Assembly (NCBI RefSeq): GCF_029767755.1
Contig: NZ_JARUQS010000002.1
Span: forward strand, 808-64,807
Direction of reading: 5' to 3'
DNA: 64,000 nucleotides
Origin: Thiomicrorhabdus sp. zzn3
GTDB taxonomy: Bacteria > Pseudomonadota > Gammaproteobacteria > Thiomicrospirales > Thiomicrospiraceae
The position numbers and the translations under genes are program-made. Under the pieces are notes generated by a model. It made no database searches and was not told the origin of the DNA. It worked only from the letters and a program-made list of their open reading frames with translations. This document shows, in pieces, positions 1 through 9,350 of this stretch. Within the stretch, counting starts at the first letter, position 1. Every line of letters begins with the position of its first letter.

Positions 1-1119
1 GCTACGACTATCATCTACCTTTTCTCCATTAATTTTCACCGCACCCTGCTTAGTCATACGATGTCCGTCGGAAGTTGAGCCAACCAGGCCTGCTTCTTTT
101 AACAGATTAGCTAACGGCATCTCTCCTTCAAACTCAAACTCCGGCATTTCATCTGGAATCGCATTTTTGGAAAATTTAGTTTCAAAATCTTTTAATGCAG
201 ATTGCGCTGCTTCAGCCGAATGAAACCGCTCGATCAACTCAAGCGCTAACTTCACTTTAATATTACGCGGATTCTCGCCATTTTCTACCGCCTGTTTATA
301 ACCGGCAATGGTTTCCAACGATTCAAAAGAGAGCAACTCGTAGTAACGCCACATCAAATCATCTGAAATCGACATAACCTTACCGAACATGTCATTCGGC
401 TCATCTTTAATACCAATATAATTCCCTAAAGACTTAGACATTTTTTGCACACCGTCTAAACCTTCCAAAATTGGCATCGTCAACGTACATTGTTGCGGTT
501 TACCGAAATGTCCTTGTAAAGTACGCCCCATCAACAAGTTGAACTTCTGATCGGTCCCGCCTAACTCGATATCCGCCTCCATCGCTACCGAATCGTAGCC
601 CTGCACCATCGGATACAAGAACTCGTGGATCGCAATCGGCGTATTGGATTTATAACGCTCATCAAAGTCGTTACGCTCCAACATGCGCGCCACCGTCACA
701 GTACTCGCCAGCTTGATCATATCTTCAGCGGTCATTTTCGACATCCACTCGGAGTTAAAGACCACTTTTGTCTTAGCCGGATCCAGAATTTTGAATACCT
801 GCTCCTTATAGGTCGCGGCGTTTTTCTCAATCTCTTCACGCGACAATGGCGGACGAGTAACACTCTTACCAGTTGGATCACCAATCATGGCAGTAAAGTC
901 ACCAATCAAAAACAGAACTTCATGCCCCAAATCCTGAAACTGCTTGAGTTTATTAATCAGCACCGTATGCCCCAGGTGCAAATCGGCCGCCGTCGGATCG
1001 AAACCGGCTTTGACACGGAGCGGACGCCCCGACTCTAACTTTTCAATCAACTCTTTTTCAACCAGAATCTCTTCCGCGCCGCGTTTAATGATTGCTAACT
1101 GTTCTTCTACTGATTTCAT
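1..1119 (-). CDS. tyrS: Tyrosyl-tRNA synthetase (3' end beyond window)
   Basis: Charges tRNA-Tyr with tyrosine in the cytoplasm. The frame opens at an ATG at 1119 and runs off the window start after 373 codons, so roughly the last 30 residues of a normal 400-residue enzyme are missing. Two class I signatures are visible: HLGH at residues 48-51 (HIGH motif) and KMSKS at 226-230. The missing tail is the end of the S4-like RNA-binding domain, of which [11 protein letters not shown] is the last part seen. HLGH with KMSKS in a chain of this size fits the TyrRS form that many proteobacteria use. A CAGGCCTG copy at 85-92 lies inside the gene and encodes part of EAGLVG. Confidence 0.95.
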   Translation of the reverse strand, partial: MKSVEEQLAIIKRGAEEILVEKELIEKLESGRPLRVKAGFDPTAADLHLGHTVLINKLKQFQDLGHEVLFLIGDFTAMIGDPTGKSVTRPPLSREEIEKNAATYKEQVFKILDPAKTKVVFNSEWMSKMTAEDMIKLASTVTVARMLERNDFDERYKSNTPIAIHEFLYPMVQGYDSVAMEADIELGGTDQKFNLLMGRTLQGHFGKPQQCTLTMPILEGLDGVQKMSKSLGNYIGIKDEPNDMFGKVMSISDDLMWRYYELLSFESLETIAGYKQAVENGENPRNIKVKLALELIERFHSAEAAQSALKDFETKFSKNAIPDEMPEFEFEGEMPLANLLKEAGLVGSTSDGHRMTKQGAVKINGEKVDDSRS

Positions 1120-1158
1120 CTTTGCTTCTACTTAACTTTAAATCTTCTTAATTTTGTT

Positions 1159-2106
1159 TCAGCCGCACAAAACGGTATCGGTATTCAGTTCCAGAAGGCC
1201 TGTCATCTCAGAGACCTTCTGATAGCCATGTTTTCGCATATAAGCGGCAATCCCTTTATTGACCTTTTTAATCAACAATGGATCTTTGGCAATCGCAGTC
1301 CCGATCGCCACCATAGACGCGCCCGCAAGGAAAAATTCAATTGCATCTTCCGCTGACGCAATGCCGCCCAAACCAATAATTGGAATATTGTGCTGTTTTG
1401 CCACCTGATACACCTGATGCACCTTCAACAACGCCACCGGTTTGATCGCCGGACCTGATAAACCTCCCTGGTTATTTCCCAAAGTCGGTTTTTGACTGTG
1501 AATATCGATCTGCATTCCCATCAAGGTATTAATCGCCGACAAAGCGTCCGCACCCGCATCAATTACACGACGCGCGCCTTCGGCAACATCGGTTTGATTC
1601 GGCGACAACTTCACAATCAATGGCTTTGTCGTATTCGCACGGCAAGCTTCCACGACGCGCGCCGCCATCTCAGGATCGTTTCCAAAGGCCGCCCCCCCTT
1701 TTTTCACGTTCGGGCAAGAGATATTGATCTCGATTGCAGGCAGTTCAGTTTGATCAAAAAGGCGCACTACCTCGGCGTACTCCTCAACTGACGATCCTGA
1801 GACATTAATAATAAAACGCGACTCATTCAAATCCAGCTTGGGCAAATAATCCTTGATCACCACCTGCGCACCCGGGTTCTGCAAGCCCACCGAATTTAAC
1901 AACCCGCAAGGCGATTCCATCACGCGTTCCGGCTTATTGCCCAACTTCGGTTCGAGCGTGGTACCCTTTAAAAACACCGCACCGACATCGCGATTGGAAA
2001 AGCCACATACAGACTGGTATTCTATGCCATACCCGGCATTGCCCGAAGCCATCGCCACCGGCGAGGTGAAATCAATGCCACACAAATTGACCGATAAATC
2101 CATCAT
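1159..2106 (-). CDS. pyrD: Dihydroorotate dehydrogenase, class 1B type
   Basis: Oxidises dihydroorotate to orotate in pyrimidine synthesis; FMN-dependent TIM barrel of 315 residues. The active-site loop reads NISCPNVKKGG with Cys131 as the catalytic base. Class 1 enzymes use Cys here, whereas the membrane class 2 enzyme usual in gammaproteobacteria uses Ser. There is no N-terminal membrane helix. The FMN phosphate region (IIGLGGIASAEDA, then GASMVAIGTA) is intact. Class 1B enzymes normally work with PyrK, an FAD/[2Fe-2S] subunit passing electrons to NAD; no pyrK is in this window. Two adjacent ATGs (2106 and 2103) are possible starts. It is divergent from trmL. Confidence 0.88.
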   Translation of the reverse strand: MMDLSVNLCGIDFTSPVAMASGNAGYGIEYQSVCGFSNRDVGAVFLKGTTLEPKLGNKPERVMESPCGLLNSVGLQNPGAQVVIKDYLPKLDLNESRFIINVSGSSVEEYAEVVRLFDQTELPAIEINISCPNVKKGGAAFGNDPEMAARVVEACRANTTKPLIVKLSPNQTDVAEGARRVIDAGADALSAINTLMGMQIDIHSQKPTLGNNQGGLSGPAIKPVALLKVHQVYQVAKQHNIPIIGLGGIASAEDAIEFFLAGASMVAIGTAIAKDPLLIKKVNKGIAAYMRKHGYQKVSEMTGLLELNTDTVLCG

Positions 2107-2131
2107 AGAATACGCCTTGAAATAACTTTAT

Positions 2132-2596
2132 ATGTTGCACATTATTTTATACGAACCTGAAATTCCGCAGAATACCGGCGCACTTATCCGCTTAAGCGCA
2201 AACATGGGCGCGCATCTGCACCTCATCAAGCCTTATGCTTTTGACCTGAGCGAAAAAAAGGTCCGCCGCGCAGGCCTTGATTATGCGGAACTGGCCAATT
2301 TGCATGAGCATGAAAGCCTACAAGCCTGCCTGAAATCGGTTCAACCCAACCGCGTGTTTGCCTTGACGACCAAAACCACACGCTATTATACCGAACCCGA
2401 ATTTGAAAACGGAGACGCATTTCTATTTGGTCCAGAAACCCGCGGACTGCCTGCGAAAGTCATCGAAAGCTTCCCACAAGAACAACGCTTGACCATCCCC
2501 ATGGTGCCGGGCGGTCGCAGCTTGAACCTGGCCAACGCCGTTTCCGTCGTCGCTTATGAAGCTTGGCGGCAGCTAGGTTTCAACATGAACCTGTAA
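2132..2596 (+). CDS. trmL: tRNA (cytidine/uridine-34-2'-O)-methyltransferase
   Basis: Methylates the 2'-O of the wobble nucleotide in tRNA-Leu isoacceptors, with S-adenosylmethionine as donor. The protein is 154 residues, the usual length for this minimal SPOUT (trefoil-knot) enzyme. The N-terminus MLHIILYEPEIPQNTG, the GPETRGLP motif near residue 98 and the C-terminal knot motif IPMVPGGRSLNLANAV are all present. It is divergent from pyrD and convergent with gpsA. The 3' gap holds two inverted CAGGCCTG copies. Confidence 0.95.
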   Translation: MLHIILYEPEIPQNTGALIRLSANMGAHLHLIKPYAFDLSEKKVRRAGLDYAELANLHEHESLQACLKSVQPNRVFALTTKTTRYYTEPEFENGDAFLFGPETRGLPAKVIESFPQEQRLTIPMVPGGRSLNLANAVSVVAYEAWRQLGFNMNL

Positions 2597-2607
2597 CCCT
2601 GAGTCGT

Positions 2608-2639
2608 AAAACAAACAGGCCTGCAAAAGAGCAGGCCTG
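2608..2639 (-). terminator. Hairpin of two inverted CAGGCCTG copies, likely gpsA terminator
   Basis: CAGGCCTGC (2616-2624) and GCAGGCCTG (2631-2639) form a perfect 9-bp stem with a 6-nt loop. On the minus strand the stem is followed by the T-rich TTTGTTTT, so it should end gpsA transcripts. On the plus strand no T-run follows. Confidence 0.6.
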
Positions 2640-2668
2640 CTGGAACTCAAGAGCCGTCTTTTAAACAC

Positions 2669-3694
2669 CTAGCCGTCTTCCGAACGCCCCTCACGAGCCA
2701 TTAACTCTTCCACCGCTTCTTGTGGGGTACACGCATTAGTCACAATGCGATAAACCTGCTCCATAATCGGCAAATCCAACTGGTGGCGTCCAGCAATCCG
2801 CTTAACCGCCATCACCGCTTTTACCCCTTCTACCACTTGGCCGATAGCCGTAATCACCTCATCCACCGTTCCGGGATTCTGAGCCAACTGCAATCCGAAG
2901 CGTCGGTTACGCGATAAGTCATCCGTACAGGTAAGCACCAGATCGCCTAGCCCCGCCAAGCCCATTAAGGTTTCCGGTTGACCGCCCAATGCCTGCCCCA
3001 GACGCATCATCTCCGCCATCCCGCGGGCAATCAATGCCGCTCGGGCATTCGCACCGAGCCTTAAGCCATCACTCAATCCGGTGGCAATCGCCATAATATT
3101 TTTATAGGCACCACCGACTTCCACACCCACCACATCATGCTGAGTGTACATCCTGAAATGATCATAATGAAACATCGACGCCCAAAAAGCGGATTCCGCT
3201 TCATCCTTAGAAGCGCTTACCATCGCCGTCGGCAAACCGCGTGCGACTTCATCGGCAAACGTCGGACCAGAAAGCACTGCGACTGTTTGCGATCCTCCCA
3301 ACTCCTCTTCGGCGACTTGATGCAACAAAGAAGCGCTTTCCGGTTCAAAACCTTTAGTGGCCCAGGCAAAATGCACTTCGCGACCTTGAAGCAGCGCTCT
3401 CATTTGTTGCAAGGTAGCGCGAAACACATGGCTCGGCACCACCACCAAAACACCAACGGCCTGTTCTAATGCTTGCGTCAAATCACTGGTAACCGTTATG
3501 TTTTGAGGAAAATGCACCCCTTTCAAATAGCGGCGGTTTTCTCGCTGGGTTTGCAATGCTTGCGCTTGCTCAGGTGAATGCGTCCACAAATGCACCTGGT
3601 GGCCGACGCGGGCCAGATGGATTCCCAGGGCACTTCCCCAGGCACCGGCACCAATCACCGCGATGGTTGAGCCCGAGTCCATAGACATAGTCAT
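2669..3694 (-). CDS. gpsA: Glycerol-3-phosphate dehydrogenase [NAD(P)+]
   Basis: Reduces dihydroxyacetone phosphate to sn-glycerol-3-phosphate, the backbone for phospholipids. It has 341 residues, the usual size. The Rossmann motif GAGAWG lies at residues 15-20 and the catalytic lysine is in GGAYKNIMAIATG near residue 197. It is last in a minus-strand run yibN-like, grxC, secB, gpsA, the same order as in E. coli, and starts 15 nt after the secB stop. Methionines at positions 1, 3 and 5 all precede the dinucleotide fold and no ribosome-binding site decides between them. Confidence 0.95.
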   Translation of the reverse strand: MTMSMDSGSTIAVIGAGAWGSALGIHLARVGHQVHLWTHSPEQAQALQTQRENRRYLKGVHFPQNITVTSDLTQALEQAVGVLVVVPSHVFRATLQQMRALLQGREVHFAWATKGFEPESASLLHQVAEEELGGSQTVAVLSGPTFADEVARGLPTAMVSASKDEAESAFWASMFHYDHFRMYTQHDVVGVEVGGAYKNIMAIATGLSDGLRLGANARAALIARGMAEMMRLGQALGGQPETLMGLAGLGDLVLTCTDDLSRNRRFGLQLAQNPGTVDEVITAIGQVVEGVKAVMAVKRIAGRHQLDLPIMEQVYRIVTNACTPQEAVEELMAREGRSEDG

Positions 3695-3709
3695 GATTCA
3701 GAAATTGAT

Positions 3710-4168
3710 TTATTGAGCCGTCTCTTCGGCCTGTGCCGCCTGACTCTGCAAATGCTCGTGATACATCGCCTCAAAATTCACCGGTTCCAACAGCAATTGC
3801 GGGAAGCCGCCTCGCGTGACCAAATCCGACACAGTTTCACGCGCATACGGGAACAAGGTATTCGGGCATTGCGCACCTAACAAATACCCCATTTCTTCTT
3901 GATTGAAGCCCTGAAGCGTGAAAATGCCTGCTTGCTCAACTTCGCACAAGAAAGCGGTATGCTCTTCCACTTTAGTCGTTGCGGTAACACGCAAAACCAC
4001 ATGATAGACACCCTCTTCCAGGGACTTGCTTTCTACATTCAGATTCACTTCCAGATTAGGCTTAAACTCCGCCGTAAAAATACCCGGCGTATTTGGTGAT
4101 TCGAAAGAGATATCTTTAGTATAGATTTTTTGAATAATGAATTTTTTCTGTTGTGTCGCTTCAGACAT
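3710..4168 (-). CDS. secB: Protein-export chaperone SecB
   Basis: Cytoplasmic tetrameric chaperone that holds preproteins unfolded and hands them to SecA. It has 152 residues, close to the family's usual 150-155. Family-typical blocks include FIIQKIYTKDISFESPN at the start, CEVEQAGIF in the middle and CPNTLFPYARE followed by GGFPQLLLEPVNF near the end. A good ribosome-binding site (AAGGATCC) precedes the ATG at 4168. It sits between grxC and gpsA as in E. coli. The 162 nt between it and grxC hold no recognisable gene. Confidence 0.96.
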   Translation of the reverse strand: MSEATQQKKFIIQKIYTKDISFESPNTPGIFTAEFKPNLEVNLNVESKSLEEGVYHVVLRVTATTKVEEHTAFLCEVEQAGIFTLQGFNQEEMGYLLGAQCPNTLFPYARETVSDLVTRGGFPQLLLEPVNFEAMYHEHLQSQAAQAEETAQ

Positions 4169-4330
4169 GGGGATCCTTTAATTCTTGAGAAACGATCAAA
4201 ATAAATGGCTATGCAAGACGTGCATGCATCCTGACATCACTCTTGACGAACCGTTTAAACCAACGCGCTCGCCAAGCATAGCGAAAAATCTTTACAGACA
4301 AATGAAATCGGCTGTTTGCGGAGCGCTTGA

Positions 4331-4585
4331 TCAGCCTTTTAGCAACTCATCCAACTGGCCGGTCTTATCCGCAGCAGACAGATCATCAAACCCGCCCACA
4401 TGATGCTCGCCGATAAAAATTTGCGGTACCGTGTTACGTCCCGTCTTGGCTTCCATATCCGCCCACATTTGCGCATCACCGCCGACATCAATCATTTCAT
4501 AACTGACACCTTTAGAGTCCAACAAACGTCTGGCCATATTACAAAACGGACAGCTTTGAGTTAGATAAATGACAACATTTGGCAT
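4331..4585 (-). CDS. grxC: Glutaredoxin 3
   Basis: Small glutathione-dependent dithiol oxidoreductase of 84 residues. The active site CPFC is at residues 12-15 and the glutathione-binding TVPQIFIGEHHVGG is at 52-65. I chose the ATG at 4585 because it follows an AAGGAAA ribosome-binding site and gives the normal glutaredoxin N-terminus MPNVVIYL. The frame is open further upstream, but that part overlaps the end of the preceding rhodanese gene in another frame and is unlike any glutaredoxin. It is the second gene of the yibN-grxC-secB-gpsA run. Confidence 0.94.
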   Translation of the reverse strand: MPNVVIYLTQSCPFCNMARRLLDSKGVSYEMIDVGGDAQMWADMEAKTGRNTVPQIFIGEHHVGGFDDLSAADKTGQLDELLKG

Positions 4586-4635
4586 GAGAGTTTCCTTGTT
4601 TTGCGTGCTGGATGCGCTCTTTTGCACCTTACGCG

Positions 4636-5076
4636 CTACTTTTTTCGGTTTTTTTTTGACTTTTGTGACCCTACTGGCAAGCCCGCTGACTTCCAAGCCG
4701 TCATCCCACCGGAAAGGTTATACACCTGGGTAAACCCTTTTTTCGCCAACATACCTGCGGCACGTGCCGAGCGTGCGCCGGTTTGGCAATAAACCAGCAG
4801 CGGCTGATCTTTTGGCGTATTCAACGTATCAATCTTAGAAGGCAGTTCCGTCACTGAGATATTGACCGCATTGCCAATCGCCCCATCACGAAATTCTCCG
4901 GAGGTACGCACATCCAACAAGAAAACATCGTCGTTATACAAGCGGATTGCTTCGGCCGAACCGATGGATTTGTAGCCGGAAATACGATCTCCTACGTAAC
5001 TGTATACCAGCATTGCCAAGATAACAGCCAGTGCGACAAACAGCAATAACTGCTCTTGCATAAATTCAACAAACAT
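4636..5076 (-). CDS. Membrane-anchored rhodanese-like protein (YibN type)
   Basis: Single-domain rhodanese with an N-terminal membrane anchor. It has 146 residues. A hydrophobic helix at about residues 9-26 (LLLFVALAVILAMLVYSY) is followed by a rhodanese domain with the catalytic cysteine at 97 in YCQTGARSARA. The tail is very basic (KSKKNRKK). Position at the head of yibN-grxC-secB-gpsA matches E. coli yibN, whose substrate is not firmly known. It is divergent from gpmI across about 100 nt. Confidence 0.88.
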   Translation of the reverse strand: MFVEFMQEQLLLFVALAVILAMLVYSYVGDRISGYKSIGSAEAIRLYNDDVFLLDVRTSGEFRDGAIGNAVNISVTELPSKIDTLNTPKDQPLLVYCQTGARSARAAGMLAKKGFTQVYNLSGGMTAWKSAGLPVGSQKSKKNRKK

Positions 5077-5180
5077 TCATTTTCCCTTGATAGACTCAAT
5101 CAAAGCTAATGATTTTAACAGCGAAACTCGCTACAATAAATCGAATTTCATAAATTTTTATTCAGGGTAGAAACGAAACA

Positions 5181-6752
5181 ATGAGCCAAGAACCAAAGCC
5201 CAAAAAGCAAATTAAACACCGCCCGACAGGATTGATCATTCTGGACGGCTGGGGATACCGCGAAGAAGTGGAGGACAACGCCATTGCCCAGGCCAACACC
5301 CCGAACTGGGACAATTTGTTTGCCACCCATCCTCACACGCTTATCAGCACCTCCGGCATGGACGTCGGCTTGCCTGACGGCCAGATGGGGAACTCCGAAG
5401 TCGGCCACCTCAACCTCGGAGCCGGTCGCGTCGTCTACCAAGACCTGACACGCATCCAAAAAGACATTGACGACGGTCGTTTCTTCGATAACAACGCCCT
5501 GCTTAATGCCATTGACAAGGCATCTGAACGCGGTCACGCTGTGCACATCATGGGCCTACTGTCTGATGGTGGCGTGCACTCGCATATCAATCATATCAAA
5601 GCCGCCTTGAAACTGGCGGTTGAGCGCGGTGCCAAGACCCTGTTGCACGTCTTTACCGATGGCCGAGACACTGCACCAAAAAGCGCCTTAGGCTATATCG
5701 AAGAGATTGAAAACTACATGAAGAAGATCGGTGGCGGACGCATCGCATCGGTAACCGGACGCTTCTATGCCCTTGACCGCGATAACCGTTGGGAACGTAT
5801 CCAGCAAGCGTATGAGGTCATCTGCTGCGGCGAAGCGGAATTCTCAGCGGAATCGGCCGCCGAAGCCGTCGAAATGGCCTATGCTCGCGAAGAGACTGAC
5901 GAATTCATTCAGCCGACCATCATTCTGAGCAAGAAGGGCAAAAAACCCAAAGTCAAAGACGGCGATTCGATCATTTTCATGAACTATCGTTCTGACCGTG
6001 CCCGCCAGTTGACACAGCCGTTTATCATGAACGATTTTGGTGACTTCCACCGCTGCAAAACCCCGGTATTGTCAGCCTTCGTCACCTTGACCGAATACAA
6101 CAAAAACTTTGAAAGCTTCGGCGCGACCATCGCCTACCGCCCAACCAAATTGAAAAACACCTTTGGCGAGTATGTCTCCAAGCTGGGCATGACTCAGCTA
6201 CGTATCGCCGAAACTGAAAAATACGCACACGTCACCTTCTTCCTAAACGGCGGTGTGGAAGCGCCTTACAAGGGTGAAGACCGTATTCTGGTGCCATCAC
6301 CGAAAGTTCGCACCTACGACCTGCAACCAGAAATGAGCGTGGGTGAAGTCACGGAAAAACTGGTCGAGGCGATCGAATCCGGTAAATACGATACCTTTAT
6401 CTGCAACATCGCCAACCCGGACATGGTCGGCCATTCGGGTAACTTCCCGGCCTGTGTTAAGGCGGTTGAAGCCGTGGATGAAGCGTTAGGCAAAATTCTG
6501 GCTGCCATCGCAAAAGCGGATGGACAAGCGATCGTCACCGCTGACCACGGCAACATGGAAATGCTGCGTGATCCGGAAACCGGCGAACCGCTTACCTCGC
6601 ACACCACCTTCCCGGTGCCGTTTGTCTATTTTGGTCCACGCAAATGCACATTGCGTTCCGGAGGCACCCTGCCGGATGTGATGCCGACCATGCTGGACAT
6701 CATGGAAGTTGAACAACCTGAAGAGATGACCGGCAAGAGCCTTTGCGTTTAA
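5181..6752 (+). CDS. gpmI: 2,3-bisphosphoglycerate-independent phosphoglycerate mutase
   Basis: Interconverts 3- and 2-phosphoglycerate in glycolysis and gluconeogenesis using two Mn ions and a phosphoserine intermediate. It has 523 residues, slightly longer than the usual 510-515 because of a lysine-rich N-terminal extension. The metal-binding DGWG is at residues 22-25 and the nucleophile Ser72 is in QMGNSEVGH. Metal ligands are in NPDMVGHSGN and TADHGNMEM. The divergent pairing with the yibN operon is also found in E. coli. A long inverted repeat follows the stop. Confidence 0.97.
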   Translation: MSQEPKPKKQIKHRPTGLIILDGWGYREEVEDNAIAQANTPNWDNLFATHPHTLISTSGMDVGLPDGQMGNSEVGHLNLGAGRVVYQDLTRIQKDIDDGRFFDNNALLNAIDKASERGHAVHIMGLLSDGGVHSHINHIKAALKLAVERGAKTLLHVFTDGRDTAPKSALGYIEEIENYMKKIGGGRIASVTGRFYALDRDNRWERIQQAYEVICCGEAEFSAESAAEAVEMAYAREETDEFIQPTIILSKKGKKPKVKDGDSIIFMNYRSDRARQLTQPFIMNDFGDFHRCKTPVLSAFVTLTEYNKNFESFGATIAYRPTKLKNTFGEYVSKLGMTQLRIAETEKYAHVTFFLNGGVEAPYKGEDRILVPSPKVRTYDLQPEMSVGEVTEKLVEAIESGKYDTFICNIANPDMVGHSGNFPACVKAVEAVDEALGKILAAIAKADGQAIVTADHGNMEMLRDPETGEPLTSHTTFPVPFVYFGPRKCTLRSGGTLPDVMPTMLDIMEVEQPEEMTGKSLCV

Positions 6753-6787
6753 CGCTCTGTGCATTTAGCTTCTCATTTTTTAAAGTT

Positions 6788-6826
6788 GAACAGGCCTGGC
6801 TGGAATCATTCCAGCCAGGCCTGTTC
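6788..6826. terminator. Perfect 19-bp inverted repeat built from two CAGGCCTG copies
   Basis: The arms of this 39-nt palindrome match over 19 bp around a single central C; as RNA it would form an 18-bp stem with a 3-nt loop. Each arm contains one CAGGCCTG (6791-6798 and 6816-6823) in inverted orientation. It lies 36 nt after the gpmI stop. The following tract (AGTTTC) is only weakly T-rich, so termination is likely but not certain. Confidence 0.6.
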
Positions 6827-6964
6827 AGTTTCTAAACCACACTTGATCCCGCCTAGCGACACTATCAAAACGTAGCCTGCTGCCGCCATATAACCGTTTT
6901 TCTTTTCTTTTAACCGCTTTCCTTTTATCCTAAACATCAGTTTTTTTGAAAACGGCTCCGCAGC

Positions 6965-8362
6965 ATGACATTTTCGCTCAACCACCCGTTATTCTGGTTC
7001 TATCTGCTCTACATTGTGCTCGTCATCTCCGCACTGCTGCACATGCTCTACCAGCGCAGAACGCCGCAAAATCTCATGAGCTGGCTGCTAGCGCTGCTTT
7101 TACTTCCCTATGTCGGGGTCGTGCTTTATCTGATTTTCGGATCACGCAAACTGCTGCAAAAACGCAGCAAACCGCTGATCGCCATGCACCCCTTCCAGGA
7201 ATCCAAACCAGAAACCCCTCTGGCTGTTGAACTCGACAACCTGTTACGCGCCAACCAAATCGCTGGCACCACCGATCACAACCAGGTCACTTTTTGCGAA
7301 GACGGTACCCTGGCATTTGAGCACTTACTTGAAGAGATTGAAAACGCGCGGCGTAGCATTCATATCGAAACCTATATTTTTAAACTCGACAGCACGGGTA
7401 AAGAAATCCTGCAAGCCCTGATTAACAAAGCGCAAGCCGGCGTAGAGGTCAAGCTTCTGCTTGATGCGGTCGGCTCTCTCCGCCTCTACCTCAACTCGAA
7501 ACCACTCAATGCCTTACGTCAAGCCGGCGGTGAATTCGCCTTTTTCCAGCCGATCTGGTCATCGCTCATGGCCAGCCAGGTCAATCTGCGCAATCACCGC
7601 AAAATCTACCTGTTTGACCAAACCATCCTGCTGACAGGAGGCATGAACCTCTCTAACGACTACCTTGGTATCGCCAAGCATGCCGATCAGCACTGGATCG
7701 ATATACTGTTAAAAATCCAAGGGCCAAACGTGTTTCACCATCAAAGCATTTTTAACGCCGACTGGCTCTACGCTACCGGAAAAAAGTTGCCGGAACCCCG
7801 TCCGGTCAAGCCCGATACCGATGCCGACATAATGATGCAGGCCGTCCCTTCCGGCCCGGATATTGACAGCGACGCCCTGTTTGAAACCCTGTTGTTCAGC
7901 ATCCACCAGGCGCGCTCTCATATTCAAATCGTCACGCCGTATTTCATCCCCGACAGCGCCGTCCTTAATGCCTTGCTTATGGCCCTGAAACGCGGGGTCA
8001 AAGTAACTCTGCTGACGCCGGAAAGCTCCGACCACCTCATCTTTGATCTGGGTCGCAGCTCTTATATGCGTGAGATCTCCGAGCACGGCGGAGACATCTG
8101 TTATTACCAAAACACCATGCTCCACGCCAAACTGATATTGATTGATCAACAGATGATGATGATCGGTTCCGCCAACCTTGACTACCGCTCCCTGTTCATC
8201 AACCATGAAATGGTGAATTTCATCTACTCCAAAGAGTTAATCGAGCAACTGTCGAACTGGACGGCAGGCCTGCTCAAAAATAGTCGAACCTACCATCCGA
8301 GCGACAACAAAGTCCGTCGCCTGCTGGAAAATCTAACCCGCATCATCGCTCCCATACTCTGA
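6965..8362 (+). CDS. cls: Cardiolipin synthase (phospholipase D superfamily)
   Basis: Condenses phosphatidylglycerol (with a second phospholipid) to make cardiolipin in the inner membrane. It has 465 residues. Two N-terminal membrane helices (FWFYLLYIVLVISALLHML and WLLALLLLPYVGVVLYLIF) form the PLDc_N segment. Two catalytic PLD motifs follow, with His211 in HRKIYLFD and His387 in HAKLILID. A CAGGCCTG copy at 8265-8272 lies inside the gene. The next gene starts within 3 nt of the stop, so the two are very likely co-transcribed. Confidence 0.9.
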   Translation: MTFSLNHPLFWFYLLYIVLVISALLHMLYQRRTPQNLMSWLLALLLLPYVGVVLYLIFGSRKLLQKRSKPLIAMHPFQESKPETPLAVELDNLLRANQIAGTTDHNQVTFCEDGTLAFEHLLEEIENARRSIHIETYIFKLDSTGKEILQALINKAQAGVEVKLLLDAVGSLRLYLNSKPLNALRQAGGEFAFFQPIWSSLMASQVNLRNHRKIYLFDQTILLTGGMNLSNDYLGIAKHADQHWIDILLKIQGPNVFHHQSIFNADWLYATGKKLPEPRPVKPDTDADIMMQAVPSGPDIDSDALFETLLFSIHQARSHIQIVTPYFIPDSAVLNALLMALKRGVKVTLLTPESSDHLIFDLGRSSYMREISEHGGDICYYQNTMLHAKLILIDQQMMMIGSANLDYRSLFINHEMVNFIYSKELIEQLSNWTAGLLKNSRTYHPSDNKVRRLLENLTRIIAPIL

Positions 8363-8364
8363 CA

Positions 8365-9117
8365 TTGATCGCCATGTACAAACCCAAATCCACTCCCATC
8401 TCCCACAGCTTACACCTACAAACGGTTTCAACGCCCTTGCCGGCGTGTTTCACCCTAGTGTGCTGGAACTTACAAAAAGTCGACTTCGCCCACTTTATTC
8501 ACCGCCCCATCGAAAACTTGCTGCCTATCGATCAAGCCCAACTGCTCTCACTTCAGGAAGCCGGGGCCTGGGCTCAGCAAAATAAATTTTTTGACTTGCC
8601 CTTTGTGATGGCCCCCAACATCCAAACCAGAAAAAAACATTTTGGCGTACTCACCGCGTCAAGCCACAGCATGAGTGCGCACCATCAATGCTTAACCCAT
8701 AGCCGCGAGTTAGGCTGGATCACGCATAAAACCGCTTTGATTACCCAGCATCGTTTGGCCAATGATGAAACCTTAACCCACGTGAATATTCATGCAATTA
8801 ACTTCGTACCGCACCGCTTGTTCAAAAAAGAGTTACAGGTTCTATGGAGCAAACTCAGCCACTTAGAGGGCCCGATGATCGTCAGCGGCGATTTCAACAC
8901 CTGGAATAAAACCCGCCTTAAAACCCTGCAGCACGCCATTGCACAACTGCAACTGACCAAAGTCGATTACCCGGAAAGTCACGCCATTAAAACCCTGCTG
9001 CGCAAACCGCTCGACCACATCTTTTTTCGAGGCTTAAAATTACACTCATCGCAAGTCATTTCCGTCCCTGACATTTCAGATCACAACCCACTGATTGCCA
9101 CCTTCTGCGTTGCTTAA
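8365..9117 (+). CDS. Endonuclease/exonuclease/phosphatase-family protein
   Basis: A 250-residue EEP-fold protein (fewer residues if the ATG at 8374 is used; 8365 is TTG). Motifs of the fold are in order: WNLQK near residue 36, LSLQEA, GDFNTW and SDHNPL near the C-terminus. These supply the metal-binding Asn, Glu, Asp/Asn and Asp-His catalytic residues. The substrate (nucleic acid or phospholipid/inositol phosphate) cannot be read from the sequence. The gene directly follows cls; E. coli ybhP, an EEP-family gene, likewise lies next to clsB. That context suggests a lipid-related role, but this is inference. Confidence 0.75.
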   Translation: MIAMYKPKSTPISHSLHLQTVSTPLPACFTLVCWNLQKVDFAHFIHRPIENLLPIDQAQLLSLQEAGAWAQQNKFFDLPFVMAPNIQTRKKHFGVLTASSHSMSAHHQCLTHSRELGWITHKTALITQHRLANDETLTHVNIHAINFVPHRLFKKELQVLWSKLSHLEGPMIVSGDFNTWNKTRLKTLQHAIAQLQLTKVDYPESHAIKTLLRKPLDHIFFRGLKLHSSQVISVPDISDHNPLIATFCVA

Positions 9118-9201
9118 ACCACGGCCCGCATCCAGTCTCATATTTATTGTCCCGCCCCATAACGAGAAGGACGCCAAACCCACCTTCATCAATGGTACAA
9201 T

Positions 9202-9231
9202 TTGATTCCAAATGCATATATAAAGTATAAT
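9202..9231 (+). promoter_or_regulatory. Sigma70-type promoter of gltBD
   Basis: TTGATT (9202-9207) and TATAAT (9226-9231) are separated by 18 nt, in an AT-rich gap. The start of transcription would be near 9238, giving a leader of about 110 nt before gltB. Confidence 0.65.
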
Positions 9232-9350
9232 CTCGCACCAATTTTTATTTTTTAGACGTGCTAAGAACAAATAAAACCCTTATATAACAATTGGTTACCA
9301 ATAGTAACGCAATTCAAAATATAAGATTTTGACGGACAGGACACAGAATT

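Noticed and set aside
625-1038. Open frame on the plus strand opposite tyrS
   Set aside because: It is antisense to a gene with intact HLGH and KMSKS motifs and has no recognisable protein features.
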